Positions 19,073-27,823 of a DNA stretch of 64,000 nt are shown here, one piece after another. The DNA is from Arthrobacter sp. PAMC 25486 (lineage in GTDB: Bacteria > Actinomycetota > Actinomycetes > Actinomycetales > Micrococcaceae), in the NCBI RefSeq assembly GCF_000785535.1, contig NZ_CP007595.1, positions 124,001 to 188,000 on the forward strand, written 5' to 3'. The notes under the pieces were generated by a model. The model saw only the letters and a program-made list of their open reading frames with translations. It was not told the DNA's origin and did no database searches. How positions within the stretch are numbered: position 1 is the first letter of the stretch; the number at the start of each line of letters is the position of its first letter. Position numbers and translations under genes: made by a program.

Positions 19073-19843
19073 CTAGCGGCCGCCGGCCACCGGCAGGATG
19101 GCGCCAGTGACGTAGGACGCCTCAGCACTGAGCAGCCACAGGACCGCGGCGCCAACCTCTTCAGGTTCCCCGCCGCGTCCCAGTGGTATGAGGTGGTTGA
19201 GGCGTGCCACCCGGTCAGGCATTCCTGCGGCAGCATGCAGCCCCGTGTTGGTGCTGCCGGGGGACACGGCGTTGACGCGGATGCCATGGGCGGCGGCCTC
19301 GGTGGCGAAACCCACCGTCAGGACGTCAACCGCCCCTTTGGAAGCAGCGTAGTGCACCCAGGTTCCGGGGGAACCGGCCTTGACGGCCGTGGATGAGATG
19401 TTCACTATGCCGCCGCCACTGCCGCCGGTTGTGGTGGACATGCGCCGCTGGGCTTCCTGGCACATGAACAGCACGCCCGCCACATTGACGTCAAGGACTC
19501 GCTTGATCGTCTCCGGCGGAACATCGACGAGCGGTGCGATGAGATCGCCGGTGACGGCTGCATTGTTGACCACAGCCCTCACCTCGCCGAAGGCCTCCGC
19601 AGCATCGAAGAGCATCCGGACGTCGTCGGGGTTGCTCACATCGGCCTTGACGGCCCGGGCGGTGCCGCCATCTGCGGTGATCCGCTGGACCACCTGGGCG
19701 GCGCCGTCGTCGTCAGTGCTGTAATTGACGACGACGGTGTACCCTGCTTGGGCGGCCAGGACGGCTGTGGCAGCGCCGATGCCCCTGCTGGCACCTGTCA
19801 CGATCGCGACCCCCCGGGATCCGACAGTCTTGGGTCCGCCCAC
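19073..19843 (-). CDS. Short-chain dehydrogenase/reductase (classical SDR)
   Basis: This 256-residue oxidoreductase has the NAD(P)-binding TGASRGIGAATA near the N-terminus, the NNAAVTGDL strand (NNAG-type), the catalytic Ser in IVNISSTAVKAG, the YAASK catalytic pair (HYAASKGAVDVLT) and the PGSTNTG segment. GYTVVVNYSTDDDGA after beta-2 suggests a preference for NADP, an inference. The substrate is unknown. It starts with GTG nine bases after the ppgK stop, so it is the last gene of the map-ppgK-SDR unit. Confidence 0.93.
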   Translation of the reverse strand: MGGPKTVGSRGVAIVTGASRGIGAATAVLAAQAGYTVVVNYSTDDDGAAQVVQRITADGGTARAVKADVSNPDDVRMLFDAAEAFGEVRAVVNNAAVTGDLIAPLVDVPPETIKRVLDVNVAGVLFMCQEAQRRMSTTTGGSGGGIVNISSTAVKAGSPGTWVHYAASKGAVDVLTVGFATEAAAHGIRVNAVSPGSTNTGLHAAAGMPDRVARLNHLIPLGRGGEPEEVGAAVLWLLSAEASYVTGAILPVAGGR

Positions 19844-19852
19844 CAGGGACTA

Positions 19853-20647
19853 CTACTTCGTCAGCTTGAAGTGGATGGCTGCCTGCAGGGCGCCACCGAC
19901 GATTCCAGCATTGTTGGCCAGTTCGGCCGGAATGATCTCGGTGCGCAGCTTCAGCTGTGGGAGGTAGTCCTCGCTGCGCTTGGAAATGCCGCCGCCGATG
20001 ATGAACAGCTCGGGAGAGAACAGGAACTCGACATGCGAGAAATAGCGTTGCAACCGGACAGCGTATTCGTCCCAGGTCAGGTTATCGCGTTCGCGGGCGC
20101 TGGCGGATGCCTTCGTCTCGGCGTCAAAGCCGTCAAGTTCCAGGTGGCCCAGCTCAACGTTTGGTATGAGCACGCCGTCATGGATGAAGGCCGAGCCGAT
20201 GCCGGTACCGAGCGTGATGACAAGGACGGTGCCCTTGACGCCCCTGCCGGCGCCGTAACGGGCCTCGGCAAGTCCGGCTGCGTCGGCGTCGTTCATGACC
20301 TGGACGTCGCGGCCAAGCTCCTTGGTGAAGATCTCATCAACGTTGGCATCAATCCATGACTGGTCCACGTTCGCTGCCGAGAGTGAGATGCCGTGGGAGA
20401 TGATGGCCGGAAAGGTGATGCCGACGGGGGCGTCCGGACCGGGTGCGTGGGACCGGGTGGAGAGTTCATCAACGATGGCCTTGACAACCTTGGCCACAGC
20501 CTCCGGGGTGGAGGGTGATGGGGTGTCAATGCGGTAGCGCTCACCCAGGACCTCGCCAGTTTTCAGCTCAACAATGCCACCCTTGATGCCGGTGCCACCA
20601 ATATCAATGCCGATCACTGTTGCGGCTGATGAGTGCTTCTTAGACAT
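19853..20647 (-). CDS. ppgK: Polyphosphate glucokinase (ROK family)
   Basis: PpgK phosphorylates glucose using polyphosphate and usually ATP. The 264-residue ROK protein has GIDIGGTGIKGGIVE (phosphate-1), the actinobacterial PpgK signature around TPSPSTPEAVAKVV, the catalytic Asp in MNDADAAGLAEARYGAG, LGTGIGSAFI (phosphate-2) and the adenosine motif LFIIGGGISKR. An Arthrobacter relative is a polyphosphate/ATP glucomannokinase that also accepts mannose; whether this enzyme does so is not visible. It lies 49 bp after map and 9 bp before the SDR. Confidence 0.93.
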   Translation of the reverse strand: MSKKHSSAATVIGIDIGGTGIKGGIVELKTGEVLGERYRIDTPSPSTPEAVAKVVKAIVDELSTRSHAPGPDAPVGITFPAIISHGISLSAANVDQSWIDANVDEIFTKELGRDVQVMNDADAAGLAEARYGAGRGVKGTVLVITLGTGIGSAFIHDGVLIPNVELGHLELDGFDAETKASASARERDNLTWDEYAVRLQRYFSHVEFLFSPELFIIGGGISKRSEDYLPQLKLRTEIIPAELANNAGIVGGALQAAIHFKLTK

Positions 20648-20696
20648 GCAGGCTCCAAAAATTAGAAGTGGTTCAATGGCGAAAGGACAAGGGACG

Positions 20697-21575
20697 TTAC
20701 GGCAGCGTCAGCACTTCGGCGCCGGTGGCGGTGACCACCATGGTGTGTTCAAACTGTGCTGTCCGCTTGCGGTCACGGGTGACAACTGTCCAGTCGTCGG
20801 CCCACATGTCCCAATCGATGGTGCCGAGGGTCAGCATGGGTTCAATGGTAAACACCATTCCCTCCTCCAGCACAGTGTTGTACGCGGGGGCGGCGTCATA
20901 ATGCGGAATAATCAGCCCGGTGTGGAACGCCTCGCCGACGCCGTGGCCGGTAAAGTCGCGCACCACGCCGTAGCCAAAACGCTTGGCGTAGGACTCGATC
21001 GTGCGGCCGATGACATTGATTTCACGGCCCGGAGCAACGGCGCGGATGGCCCGGCGCAACGACTCCTGGGTGCGTTCCACCAGCAGGCGGGACCCCTCAT
21101 CAACGTCGCCTACACAGAATGTCCAGTTCGTGTCCCCGTGGACGCCGTTTTTGAAGGCCGTGATGTCGATGTTGATAATGTCCCCGTCCGCAACGACGGT
21201 GGTGTCGGGGATGCCGTGGCAGATGACCTCGTTGATGGAGGAGCACAGCGACTTTGGGAAGCCGCGGTAGCCCAGCGTTGACGGGTAGGACTGGTGATCC
21301 AGCAGGAATTCGTGCCCGATGCGGTCCAGCTCATCCGTGGTGACGCCGGGGACAATGTGCCTGCCCACTTCGACGATGGCCTGAGCGGCGATTTTGGCGG
21401 CGATGCGGATCTTCTCCAACGTCTCGGCGTCCTTGACCTCCGAGCCCTTGAACGGTGCCGGACCGGCCTTGCCCACATATTCGGGGCGCGGAATTGAGAC
21501 GGGAACAGGCAGTTGCGGGCTGATGGTGCCGGGAACAAGCGTGCCGATGGGGGCCGTAGGTGCTGAGGAAGACAT
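20697..21575 (-). CDS. map: Type I methionine aminopeptidase
   Basis: MetAP removes the initiator Met from nascent proteins. The 292-residue product has the pita-bread fold with metal ligands in [19 protein letters not shown] (two Asp), [11 protein letters not shown] (His), and TIEPMLTLG and EHTMVVT (Glu residues), plus the active-site His in [12 protein letters not shown]. The N-terminal ~40 residues ([20 protein letters not shown] and PRPEYVGK) are the actinobacterial extension with a proline-rich SH3-like ligand character. Leaderless transcription is predicted: TAGGAT ends 6 nt before the ATG at 21575. Confidence 0.96.
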   Translation of the reverse strand: MSSSAPTAPIGTLVPGTISPQLPVPVSIPRPEYVGKAGPAPFKGSEVKDAETLEKIRIAAKIAAQAIVEVGRHIVPGVTTDELDRIGHEFLLDHQSYPSTLGYRGFPKSLCSSINEVICHGIPDTTVVADGDIINIDITAFKNGVHGDTNWTFCVGDVDEGSRLLVERTQESLRRAIRAVAPGREINVIGRTIESYAKRFGYGVVRDFTGHGVGEAFHTGLIIPHYDAAPAYNTVLEEGMVFTIEPMLTLGTIDWDMWADDWTVVTRDRKRTAQFEHTMVVTATGAEVLTLP

Positions 21576-21581
21576 GCATCC

Positions 21582-21587
21582 ATCCTA
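21582..21587 (-). promoter_or_regulatory. -10 box of a leaderless map transcript
   Basis: Read on the minus strand, TAGGAT is separated from the map ATG by exactly 6 nt (GGATGC). Confidence 0.6.
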
Positions 21588-21688
21588 TAAGTTTTTCCGA
21601 GCCGCAGGGTTCCGCCGGTGCCGTGGTGGCTGAGCCTAAGATGATGACTAAGGCAACATGCGTTGCGCACGGTTCCAAGGAGAAAAAC

Positions 21689-21862
21689 ATGGCGCAGTAC
21701 TGGTACAACGTGGAAACCCAAGAGGTTGAAAAGGATGCCCAGTCGGGCTGGCAGTCCCTGATCGGCCCGTACGAGAGCCGTGAGCAGGCCGAAGAAGCGC
21801 TCGACAAGGTGCGTGCGCGCAACGAGGCTGCTGACGCTTATGACGAGGACGACGACGAATAG
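21689..21862 (+). CDS. Small SPOR-like protein
   Basis: A 57-residue protein starts MAQYWYNVETQEVEKDAQSG and continues WQSLIGPYESREQAEEALDK. The W.N..T..VE.....W....GPY..R..AE.AL pattern is that of the short actinobacterial proteins annotated as SPOR-domain containing, and it ends with an acidic DEDDDE tail. AAGGAG at 21677-21682 sets the ATG at 21689; the frame upstream is not part of the gene. It is divergent from map. It has no signal peptide, so a cytoplasmic role is likely; function unknown. Confidence 0.85.
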   Translation: MAQYWYNVETQEVEKDAQSGWQSLIGPYESREQAEEALDKVRARNEAADAYDEDDDE

Positions 21863-21914
21863 TCTCACCAGGCCATCCTGCCGCAGCACTCCCACGCCGC
21901 ATCCCCATAATCCA

Positions 21915-22000
21915 TGTGGCAGTTACTCGACTGGACAGCACGATTGGACAGCGCTTTCTGGCGCGGTTTTCGTCATGGTTTTCGTCAAATAACTGCCACA
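21915..22000. repeat. 11-bp inverted repeat with long loop between convergent genes
   Basis: TGTGGCAGTTA (21915-21925) is exactly complementary to 21990-22000 around a 64-nt interval. It lies between the small SPOR gene and panB, which converge here, so it may act as a bidirectional end signal. The left arm resembles that of the 18979 repeat (TGTG-N-CAGTT). Confidence 0.65.
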
Positions 22001-22019
22001 CAGTTTGAGGGAGTGGGCT

Positions 22020-22940
22020 TTAGAAGGTGTGCTCGGGACCCGGGAACGTACCTGAGCGGACCTCGTCGGCGTATTCCTTGGCAGCATCGGCAAGAACGGT
22101 GCTCAACTGTGCGTACTGCTTGACGAACTTCGCCATCTTTCCGGTGCGCAGCCCGGCCATGTCCTGCCACACCAGCACCTGTCCGGTGGTGGAGTTGCCG
22201 GCGCCAATGCCCACGGTGGGCACGGCAATGGCGGCGTCCACGGCGGCAGCCGTGTCGGCCGGAACCATTTCCATCAGCACACAGAACGCTCCGGCGTCAA
22301 CCAGCGCAACGGCGTCGTCAATCATTGTCTGAGCCAGCTCACCGCGGCCCTGGACCCGGTAGCCGCCCAGCACGTGCTCGGCCTGTGGGGTGAAACCAAT
22401 GTGCGCCATGACGGGAATGCCGGCCTGGGTCAGGGCACGGACGGTGGGTGCGTAGTAGGCGCCGCCCTCCATCTTGACGGCGTGGACCAGGCCCTCCTTC
22501 ATAAGCCGTACCGATGAGGCGATGGCCTGCTCCGGTGACTGTTCGTAACTGCCGAAGGGCAGGTCGGCGACGACCAGGGCGCGCGTGGCACCGTTGGTGA
22601 CGGCGCGGGAGAAGACGATCATCTCATCCAGGGTGATCGGCAGGGAGGTCTCATTGCCCAGGACATTGTTGGAGGCCGAATCGCCCACCAGGAGCACCTC
22701 GATGCCTGCCTCATCAAAAATTTGCGCCGTGTACTGGTCGTAGGCGGTGAGCATGGCGAACTTCTCGCCGGCACGCTTGGCCGCCTGCAAATGGTGGGTG
22801 CGGACCTTCGTGGCCTTGGCCGGAACGCCGGTTGCGGCCGGGGCACCGTAGGGTGCCGGCAGCTCTGCGGCGAGGGCCGGTTCGCTGGAAGGCGCGTCCT
22901 GCGCGGACACGGGGGATTCAGGGGTGTTTGTGGGTGCCAT
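22020..22940 (-). CDS. panB: 3-methyl-2-oxobutanoate hydroxymethyltransferase PanB
   Basis: PanB makes ketopantoate, the first committed step of pantothenate (CoA) synthesis. The 306-residue product has a ~40-residue Pro/Ala tail, then KVRTHHLQAAKRAGEKFAML, the metal-binding GDSASNNVLGN and DLPFGSYEQSPEQAI, VKMEGGAYYAP, VMAHIGFTPQ and IGIGAGNSTTGQVLVWQDM at the end of the barrel. TAAGCT lies 6 nt before the ATG, indicating a leaderless transcript. No panC or panD lies nearby. Confidence 0.95.
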   Translation of the reverse strand: MAPTNTPESPVSAQDAPSSEPALAAELPAPYGAPAATGVPAKATKVRTHHLQAAKRAGEKFAMLTAYDQYTAQIFDEAGIEVLLVGDSASNNVLGNETSLPITLDEMIVFSRAVTNGATRALVVADLPFGSYEQSPEQAIASSVRLMKEGLVHAVKMEGGAYYAPTVRALTQAGIPVMAHIGFTPQAEHVLGGYRVQGRGELAQTMIDDAVALVDAGAFCVLMEMVPADTAAAVDAAIAVPTVGIGAGNSTTGQVLVWQDMAGLRTGKMAKFVKQYAQLSTVLADAAKEYADEVRSGTFPGPEHTF

Positions 22941-22946
22941 GGCACC

Positions 22947-22952
22947 AGCTTA
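22947..22952 (-). promoter_or_regulatory. -10 box of a leaderless panB transcript
   Basis: On the minus strand TAAGCT is followed by GGTGCC and then the panB ATG, the 6-nt spacing seen at many genes in this window. Confidence 0.55.
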
Positions 22953-23036
22953 TTACGACTTTGCGCCGTTACGGCCCCGCACGCGATTTGCCCCCGGTGC
23001 GGTGTAGTCCTTAGTAGAGTGAACACTGCAGGAACT

Positions 23037-23098
23037 TAGCTGCCCGCAGCCACTCGGCCATCGATGGTGTGCGGGCGTCATTAGAAAAGAGGCAGCTA
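23037..23098 (+). promoter_or_regulatory. Possible folded leader of glnA2 with two competing stems
   Basis: Two stems share bases 23042-23044: TAGCTGCC (23037-23044) pairs perfectly with GGCAGCTA (23091-23098), next to the GTG start, while GCCCGCA (23042-23048) pairs with TGCGGGC (23070-23076). The first would cover the region between the ribosome site and the start codon. This is a structural reading only; no regulator is known. Confidence 0.4.
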
Positions 23099-23099
23099 C

Positions 23100-24446
23100 G
23101 TGAACCGTCAACAGGAATTTGTGTTGCGCACCATTGAAGAGCGCGACGTACGGTTTGTGCGCTTGTGGTTTACCGATGTCGTGGGCTCGCTGAAATCCGT
23201 TGCCCTGGCGCCTGCCGAAGTTGAGGGTGCCTTCGAGGAGGGTCTGGGCTTTGACGGCTCGGCCATTGAGGGACTGGCACGGATCTTTGAGTCCGACATG
23301 CTGGCCCAGCCGGACCCCTCGACGTTCCAGATCCTGCCCTGGCGCGGCAACGGCAAATCCGAGCAGACCTCCCGCATGTTTTGTGATGTGTTGACGCCCG
23401 ACGGCGAACCCTCCGCAGCCGATCCGCGCAACGTTCTCAAACGGACCCTGGCCAAGGCCGCCGACATGGGCTTCACCTGCTACACGCACCCCGAAATTGA
23501 GTTTTACCTGCTCAAGAGCGATACGCCCGGACCCGACGGCATCCCCGTGCCCGTGGACCAGGCCGGCTACTTTGACCACGTCCCGGGCGGGGTGGCCCAG
23601 GACTTCCGGCGCACGGCCGTGACCATGCTGGAGGATGTGGGAATTTCCGTCGAGTTCAGCCACCACGAGGGCGGGCCCGGGCAAAACGAAATTGACCTGC
23701 GCTACGCCGACGCCCTGGCCACGGCCGACAACATCATGACGTTCCGCACCGTGATCCGTGAGGTTGCCATCCAGCAGGGCACCTACGCCACGTTCATGCC
23801 CAAGCCGTTCTCCGCACACCCGGGATCCGGCATGCACACCCACTTTTCCTTGTTTGAAGGTGACAGCAATGCCTTCCACGAGCCCGGCGCCGAATATCAG
23901 CTGTCCACGACGGCGCGGCAGTTCATGGCCGGCATTCTCAAGCACGCCCCGGAATTCACGGCCGTGACGAACCAGTTTGTGAACTCCTACAAGCGCCTGT
24001 GGGGCGGGGGAGAGGCCCCCAGCTACGTCTCCTGGGGGCACAACAACCGTTCCGCCCTGGTGCGTGTGCCGCTGTACAAGCCAGGCAAGGGCCAGGCTTC
24101 AAGAATTGAATACCGCGGCATCGACTCGGCCGCCAACCCGTATCTGGCCTACGCGGTGCTGCTGGGTGCCGGATTGAAGGGGATCGAGGAAGGGTACGAA
24201 CTGCCGCCGGCCGCCGTCGAGGACATCAGTGCGCTGACTAACGCCGAACGCCGGGCACTGGGCCACGACCCGCTACCCTCCAGCCTGCACGATGCCGTGC
24301 GCCAAATGGAAGAGTCGGAGCTCATGCCCCAAATCCTGGGCGAGCAGGTCTTTGAAAACTTCCTGCGCAACAAGCGGGAGGAATGGCAGGAGTACCGCCT
24401 CCAGGTCACCCCCTACGAAATCAACCGCTACTTGGGAGTGCTCTAA
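23100..24446 (+). CDS. glnA2: Glutamine synthetase type I, GlnA2 class
   Basis: The 448-residue enzyme condenses glutamate and ammonia. Seen: RFVRLWFTDVVGSLKSVAL, GFDGSAIEGLARIFESDM, the metal-binding HPEIEFYLL, EFSHHEGGPGQNEIDLRYAD, the ATP-site KPFSAHPGSGMHTH and SRIEYRGIDSAANPYLAYAV. The typical GSI-beta adenylylation site (NLYDLPP) is replaced by EEGYELPPAAVED, so it is probably not a GlnE target. It matches the actinobacterial GlnA2 that precedes glnE. Start is GTG at 23100 after AAAGAGG. Confidence 0.93.
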   Translation: MNRQQEFVLRTIEERDVRFVRLWFTDVVGSLKSVALAPAEVEGAFEEGLGFDGSAIEGLARIFESDMLAQPDPSTFQILPWRGNGKSEQTSRMFCDVLTPDGEPSAADPRNVLKRTLAKAADMGFTCYTHPEIEFYLLKSDTPGPDGIPVPVDQAGYFDHVPGGVAQDFRRTAVTMLEDVGISVEFSHHEGGPGQNEIDLRYADALATADNIMTFRTVIREVAIQQGTYATFMPKPFSAHPGSGMHTHFSLFEGDSNAFHEPGAEYQLSTTARQFMAGILKHAPEFTAVTNQFVNSYKRLWGGGEAPSYVSWGHNNRSALVRVPLYKPGKGQASRIEYRGIDSAANPYLAYAVLLGAGLKGIEEGYELPPAAVEDISALTNAERRALGHDPLPSSLHDAVRQMEESELMPQILGEQVFENFLRNKREEWQEYRLQVTPYEINRYLGVL

Positions 24447-24454
24447 AGACCACC

Positions 24455-27400
24455 ATGAGTTCACTCACCCGCATCTTGATCTCCCGGGGCTTTTCCGACC
24501 TAGAAATGTGTGAGAGGTTCCTGGGCTTCCCCGAGCTGGCCAACCTCGAGAGGCTCGGTCTTGATCAAACGCAGTTGCTTGATGCGCTGGCCCTGGCCGA
24601 CAACCCCGACATGGCCCTGCAATCCCTGGTCAGGCTGCTGTGCGCCGTTCCGGAAAGCTACGACAAGTTGCACGTGCTTGATCCGGACACGGGCCGGCGG
24701 GTCGTGAACGAATCGCTCTTTCGGCTGCTGGGCGCCTCCGAAGCGCTGGCAGACTTCCTCATGCGCCATCCGGAGCATCTGGACGTGCTCGACGCCGTTC
24801 CTTCCCCCGAACCGGTTCCCACCGATGGTGAGGTGCTGCGCAACTCGCTGCTGCGTGCGGTGGGTGCGGACCCGGCGTCGGCCATCCCGGCCTCAAGCAT
24901 GCAGGGCAAGGCCGCCCGGATAGCCCTGCGCACCAGGTACCGCAGGCATCTGTGCGAGCTGGTGATCCGGGATCTGGCGGCCGCGTCACCGCAGGAGGCC
25001 ATGCCGCTGGTCGGGGCCGAATTGGCGGACTTGGCGGCGGCGGCACTGGAAGCCGCGCTGGCCGTTGCCCGCACCGAGGTGGGTGCCGCGATGGGTGCGG
25101 AGAAGGTGGCGGCACTGGACTTCGCCGTCATCGCCATGGGCAAGTGCGGGGCGCGGGAGCTGAACTACATTTCGGATGTGGACGTCATGTATGTTGTGGC
25201 GCACCGGTACGACGCCGGGCCGTCCGGTACCGCTGATCCGTCCGGCTCCCGGGGGACGCCTGGTTCCGCCACGGCTGCCAATGGACTTTCCGGTGCCCCC
25301 GGGCCGTTCGGTGCGGGCCTGGACGAGGCTGCCGCGGTCAGGGTGGGCAACGCCCTGGCAGGGGCCATTTCCCGTACCATTTATGCCCCCGAGCGCGAGC
25401 CCGGGCTGTGGGAGGTCGATGCCAACCTGCGCCCCGAAGGCAAGGACGGGCCCCTGGTGCGGACCCTGGATTCCTACCTGGCCTACTATCACCGGTGGGC
25501 GCAAAGATGGGAATTCCAGGCCTTGTTGAAGGCCCGGGCCGTCGCCGGTGATGCCGCGCTGGGTGCCGCCTTCGAGGAGGCCGTCGCCCCGCTGATTTGG
25601 GCATCGTCGGAACGTGACGGCTTCGTGGAGGCCGTGCAGGCCATGCGCCGTCGGGTGGCGGCCAACATTCCCGACGCCGATGCCGACCGGCAGATCAAGC
25701 TCGGCAAGGGCGGGTTGCGGGATGTTGAATTCACCGTGCAGCTGCTGCAACTGGTCCACGGCAAGACCGACCCCGGCATCCGCACCCGTGCCACGACGGC
25801 GGCCATCGACGCCCTGACGAAGGGCGGTTACATCGGGCGCACGGATGCTGCACTGCTGCTCAACCACTACACGTACCTGCGGGTTTTGGAACACCGGATC
25901 CAGCTGGTGCAGTTGCGCCGGACACACACCATGCCCAGTGATCCGCAGCAGTTGCGGGCCTTGGCACGTTCGGTGACCGGGCCCCTGAACGTCAAGCGGC
26001 CCAGCGCCGATTCCCTGCTGGCGGACTGGGCCAAGGTCAAGCGCTCCGTCAGCTCACTGCATGAACACATCTTCTACCGGCCCATCCTGGCCACCGCCGC
26101 CAACCTCAGCGCCGAGGATGCCGCGCTGACCACCGATGCCGCCAAAGCACGCCTTGCCGCGCTGGGCTACCGTGATGCGGCGGGTGCGGTCAGGCACATT
26201 GAGGCCCTCACCGCCGGGATCAGCCGGCGTGCCGCCCTGCAACGCCAGCTCCTGCCGGTGCTGCTGGGCTGGCTGGCCGACGGCGTTGACCCCGACGCCG
26301 GATTGCTCGCCTTTCGCCGTGTGAGCGATGCGCTGGGAACCTCGCACTGGTACCTGGGCATGCTGCGCGACCACCAGGCCGCTGCCGAACGGCTGTGCCA
26401 CCTGCTGTCCAGCTCGTCCCTCGTGGCCGATTTGCTGGCGGTGTCCCCGGAAGCAACAGCCTGGCTGGGGAACTCAAAGGAGCTGGTGCCGCAAAGCTTC
26501 GATGCCCAATGGGCGGAAATCCAGTCCAAATTGTCCCGCCACAAATCAAGTGGAGAGGCCATCCGCCTGATCCGGCTGCTGCGCCAGCGCGAGATCCTGC
26601 GCATTGCCATCGCGGATTCCTGCGGTCTGCTGGACCAGGACGAGGTGGCGCTGGCGTTGAGTGACACCGACAGGGCGGCCGTCCTTGGCGCCTTGTTGGT
26701 GGCGGAGAATGAGATTTATGCGGGGGATGCGCCGTTGACCCGGGTGCTGGTGGTGGCGATGGGACGGCAGGGCGGACGCGAAATTGGCTACGGCTCCGAC
26801 GCTGACGTGTTGTTTGTGCAGCAGCCGGTTGCCGGGCTGGCCGAGGCAGATCAGGGGCTGGCCACGCAGCAGGCCAAGGCCATCGTGCAAAGACTGACGG
26901 CGTTGCTGACGGCCCCCTTGAAGCCTGCCATCCAGGCCGAACGGGTGCTCAGTGTTGACGCGGACCTGCGCCCCGAGGGACGCAACGGCCCGCTCGTCCG
27001 TTCCTTGGACGCGTACCGCGAGTATTACCAGCGCTGGTCCTCGGCCTGGGAGGCGCAGGCCCTGTTGCGGGCCCGGCCCATGGCCGGTGCGGATGCCCTG
27101 GCCGAAGCCTTCATCGCCATGGCCGATCCCATCCGCTATCCCGCGACCCTTGCCGAGGCCGACCTGCGGGAGATCAAACGCATCAAGGCCCGTATGGAGT
27201 CCGAACGGCTGCCCCGCGGGGCAGATCCGGCCCGGCACGTGAAGCTGGGCCGCGGCGGGCTCAGCGACGTCGAATGGCTCGTGCAGCTGCTGCAGCTGCA
27301 GCACGCCCGCAACCACCCGGAACTGCAAACCACGCAAACACTGCCGGCCCTGCATGCCGCCACACGGTTGGGCCTCGTGGACGTCGAGGACGCCGCCATC

Positions 27401-27616
27401 CTGGAAGCGGCCTGGCGCCTGGCCAGCCGCATCCGCAACGCCAATGTGATGTGGACGGGCAAGTCGTCGGACCTTTTGCCGTCCGCGCGGCGTGATCTGG
27501 AGGCGGTGGCCAGATGGTGCGGCTACGAACCAGGCAACGCCGCCGCCTTTGAAGAGGACTACTTGGGCCTGACCCGCCGCGCCCGGGCAGTCTTCGAGCG
27601 CCTGTTCTACGGCTAA
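24455..27616 (+). CDS. glnE: Bifunctional glutamine synthetase adenylyltransferase/deadenylase
   Basis: GlnE adenylylates and deadenylylates glutamine synthetase I in response to nitrogen status. The 1053-residue protein has two nucleotidyltransferase domains: KCGARELNYISDVDVMYVV near residue 230 and REIGYGSDADVLFVQ near residue 790, each followed by ERE.GLWEVD or VDADLRPEGRNGP and a GlnD-type helical domain. A Gly/Ser/Pro-rich insert (near residues 255-290) within the first domain is low complexity and looks recent. ATG 24455 is 8 bp after glnA2; the frame from 24383 runs into glnA2 and is not needed. The target, a GSI-beta GlnA, is probably the gene whose 3' end is seen at 35249. Confidence 0.95.
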   Translation: MSSLTRILISRGFSDLEMCERFLGFPELANLERLGLDQTQLLDALALADNPDMALQSLVRLLCAVPESYDKLHVLDPDTGRRVVNESLFRLLGASEALADFLMRHPEHLDVLDAVPSPEPVPTDGEVLRNSLLRAVGADPASAIPASSMQGKAARIALRTRYRRHLCELVIRDLAAASPQEAMPLVGAELADLAAAALEAALAVARTEVGAAMGAEKVAALDFAVIAMGKCGARELNYISDVDVMYVVAHRYDAGPSGTADPSGSRGTPGSATAANGLSGAPGPFGAGLDEAAAVRVGNALAGAISRTIYAPEREPGLWEVDANLRPEGKDGPLVRTLDSYLAYYHRWAQRWEFQALLKARAVAGDAALGAAFEEAVAPLIWASSERDGFVEAVQAMRRRVAANIPDADADRQIKLGKGGLRDVEFTVQLLQLVHGKTDPGIRTRATTAAIDALTKGGYIGRTDAALLLNHYTYLRVLEHRIQLVQLRRTHTMPSDPQQLRALARSVTGPLNVKRPSADSLLADWAKVKRSVSSLHEHIFYRPILATAANLSAEDAALTTDAAKARLAALGYRDAAGAVRHIEALTAGISRRAALQRQLLPVLLGWLADGVDPDAGLLAFRRVSDALGTSHWYLGMLRDHQAAAERLCHLLSSSSLVADLLAVSPEATAWLGNSKELVPQSFDAQWAEIQSKLSRHKSSGEAIRLIRLLRQREILRIAIADSCGLLDQDEVALALSDTDRAAVLGALLVAENEIYAGDAPLTRVLVVAMGRQGGREIGYGSDADVLFVQQPVAGLAEADQGLATQQAKAIVQRLTALLTAPLKPAIQAERVLSVDADLRPEGRNGPLVRSLDAYREYYQRWSSAWEAQALLRARPMAGADALAEAFIAMADPIRYPATLAEADLREIKRIKARMESERLPRGADPARHVKLGRGGLSDVEWLVQLLQLQHARNHPELQTTQTLPALHAATRLGLVDVEDAAILEAAWRLASRIRNANVMWTGKSSDLLPSARRDLEAVARWCGYEPGNAAAFEEDYLGLTRRARAVFERLFYG

Positions 27617-27632
27617 CCCCTTCCCCTTTCCC

Positions 27633-27728
27633 AACGCTCCTGCAGTTGTGGGTGCCTTTTTGGGAACGCTCGCGCACATCTGGGGCACTATTTTGAAACG
27701 TTCGCGCACTGCTCGGCACATCCCCGTC
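27633..27728. repeat. 32-bp-period tandem repeat (family C) after glnE
   Basis: Three units start at 27633, 27665 and 27697, spaced exactly 32 bp, with the shared start AACGCT/AACGTT and TCGCGCAC and GGGGCAC cores. They lie between the convergent glnE and sulfatase genes. Units are more diverged than in family A. Confidence 0.75.
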
Positions 27729-27745
27729 GTCGTTAGGGTGGGAGA

Positions 27746-27823
27746 GAGCGAGGGTTGGCCGGAATCGCCCCGTATCTGAGCGAGGGTTGACCGGAATCGC
27801 CCCTTATCTGAGCGAGGGTTGGC
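27746..27823. repeat. 32-bp-period tandem repeat (family B) overlapping the sulfatase 3' end
   Basis: GAGCGAGGGTTG starts at 27746, 27778 and 27810, again 32 bp apart; the first two units are nearly identical over their full length and the third is partial. The sulfatase stop codon (27804-27806) falls inside unit 2, so the last residues of that protein are repeat-encoded. Reverse-complemented, the unit aligns with family C. Confidence 0.88.
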
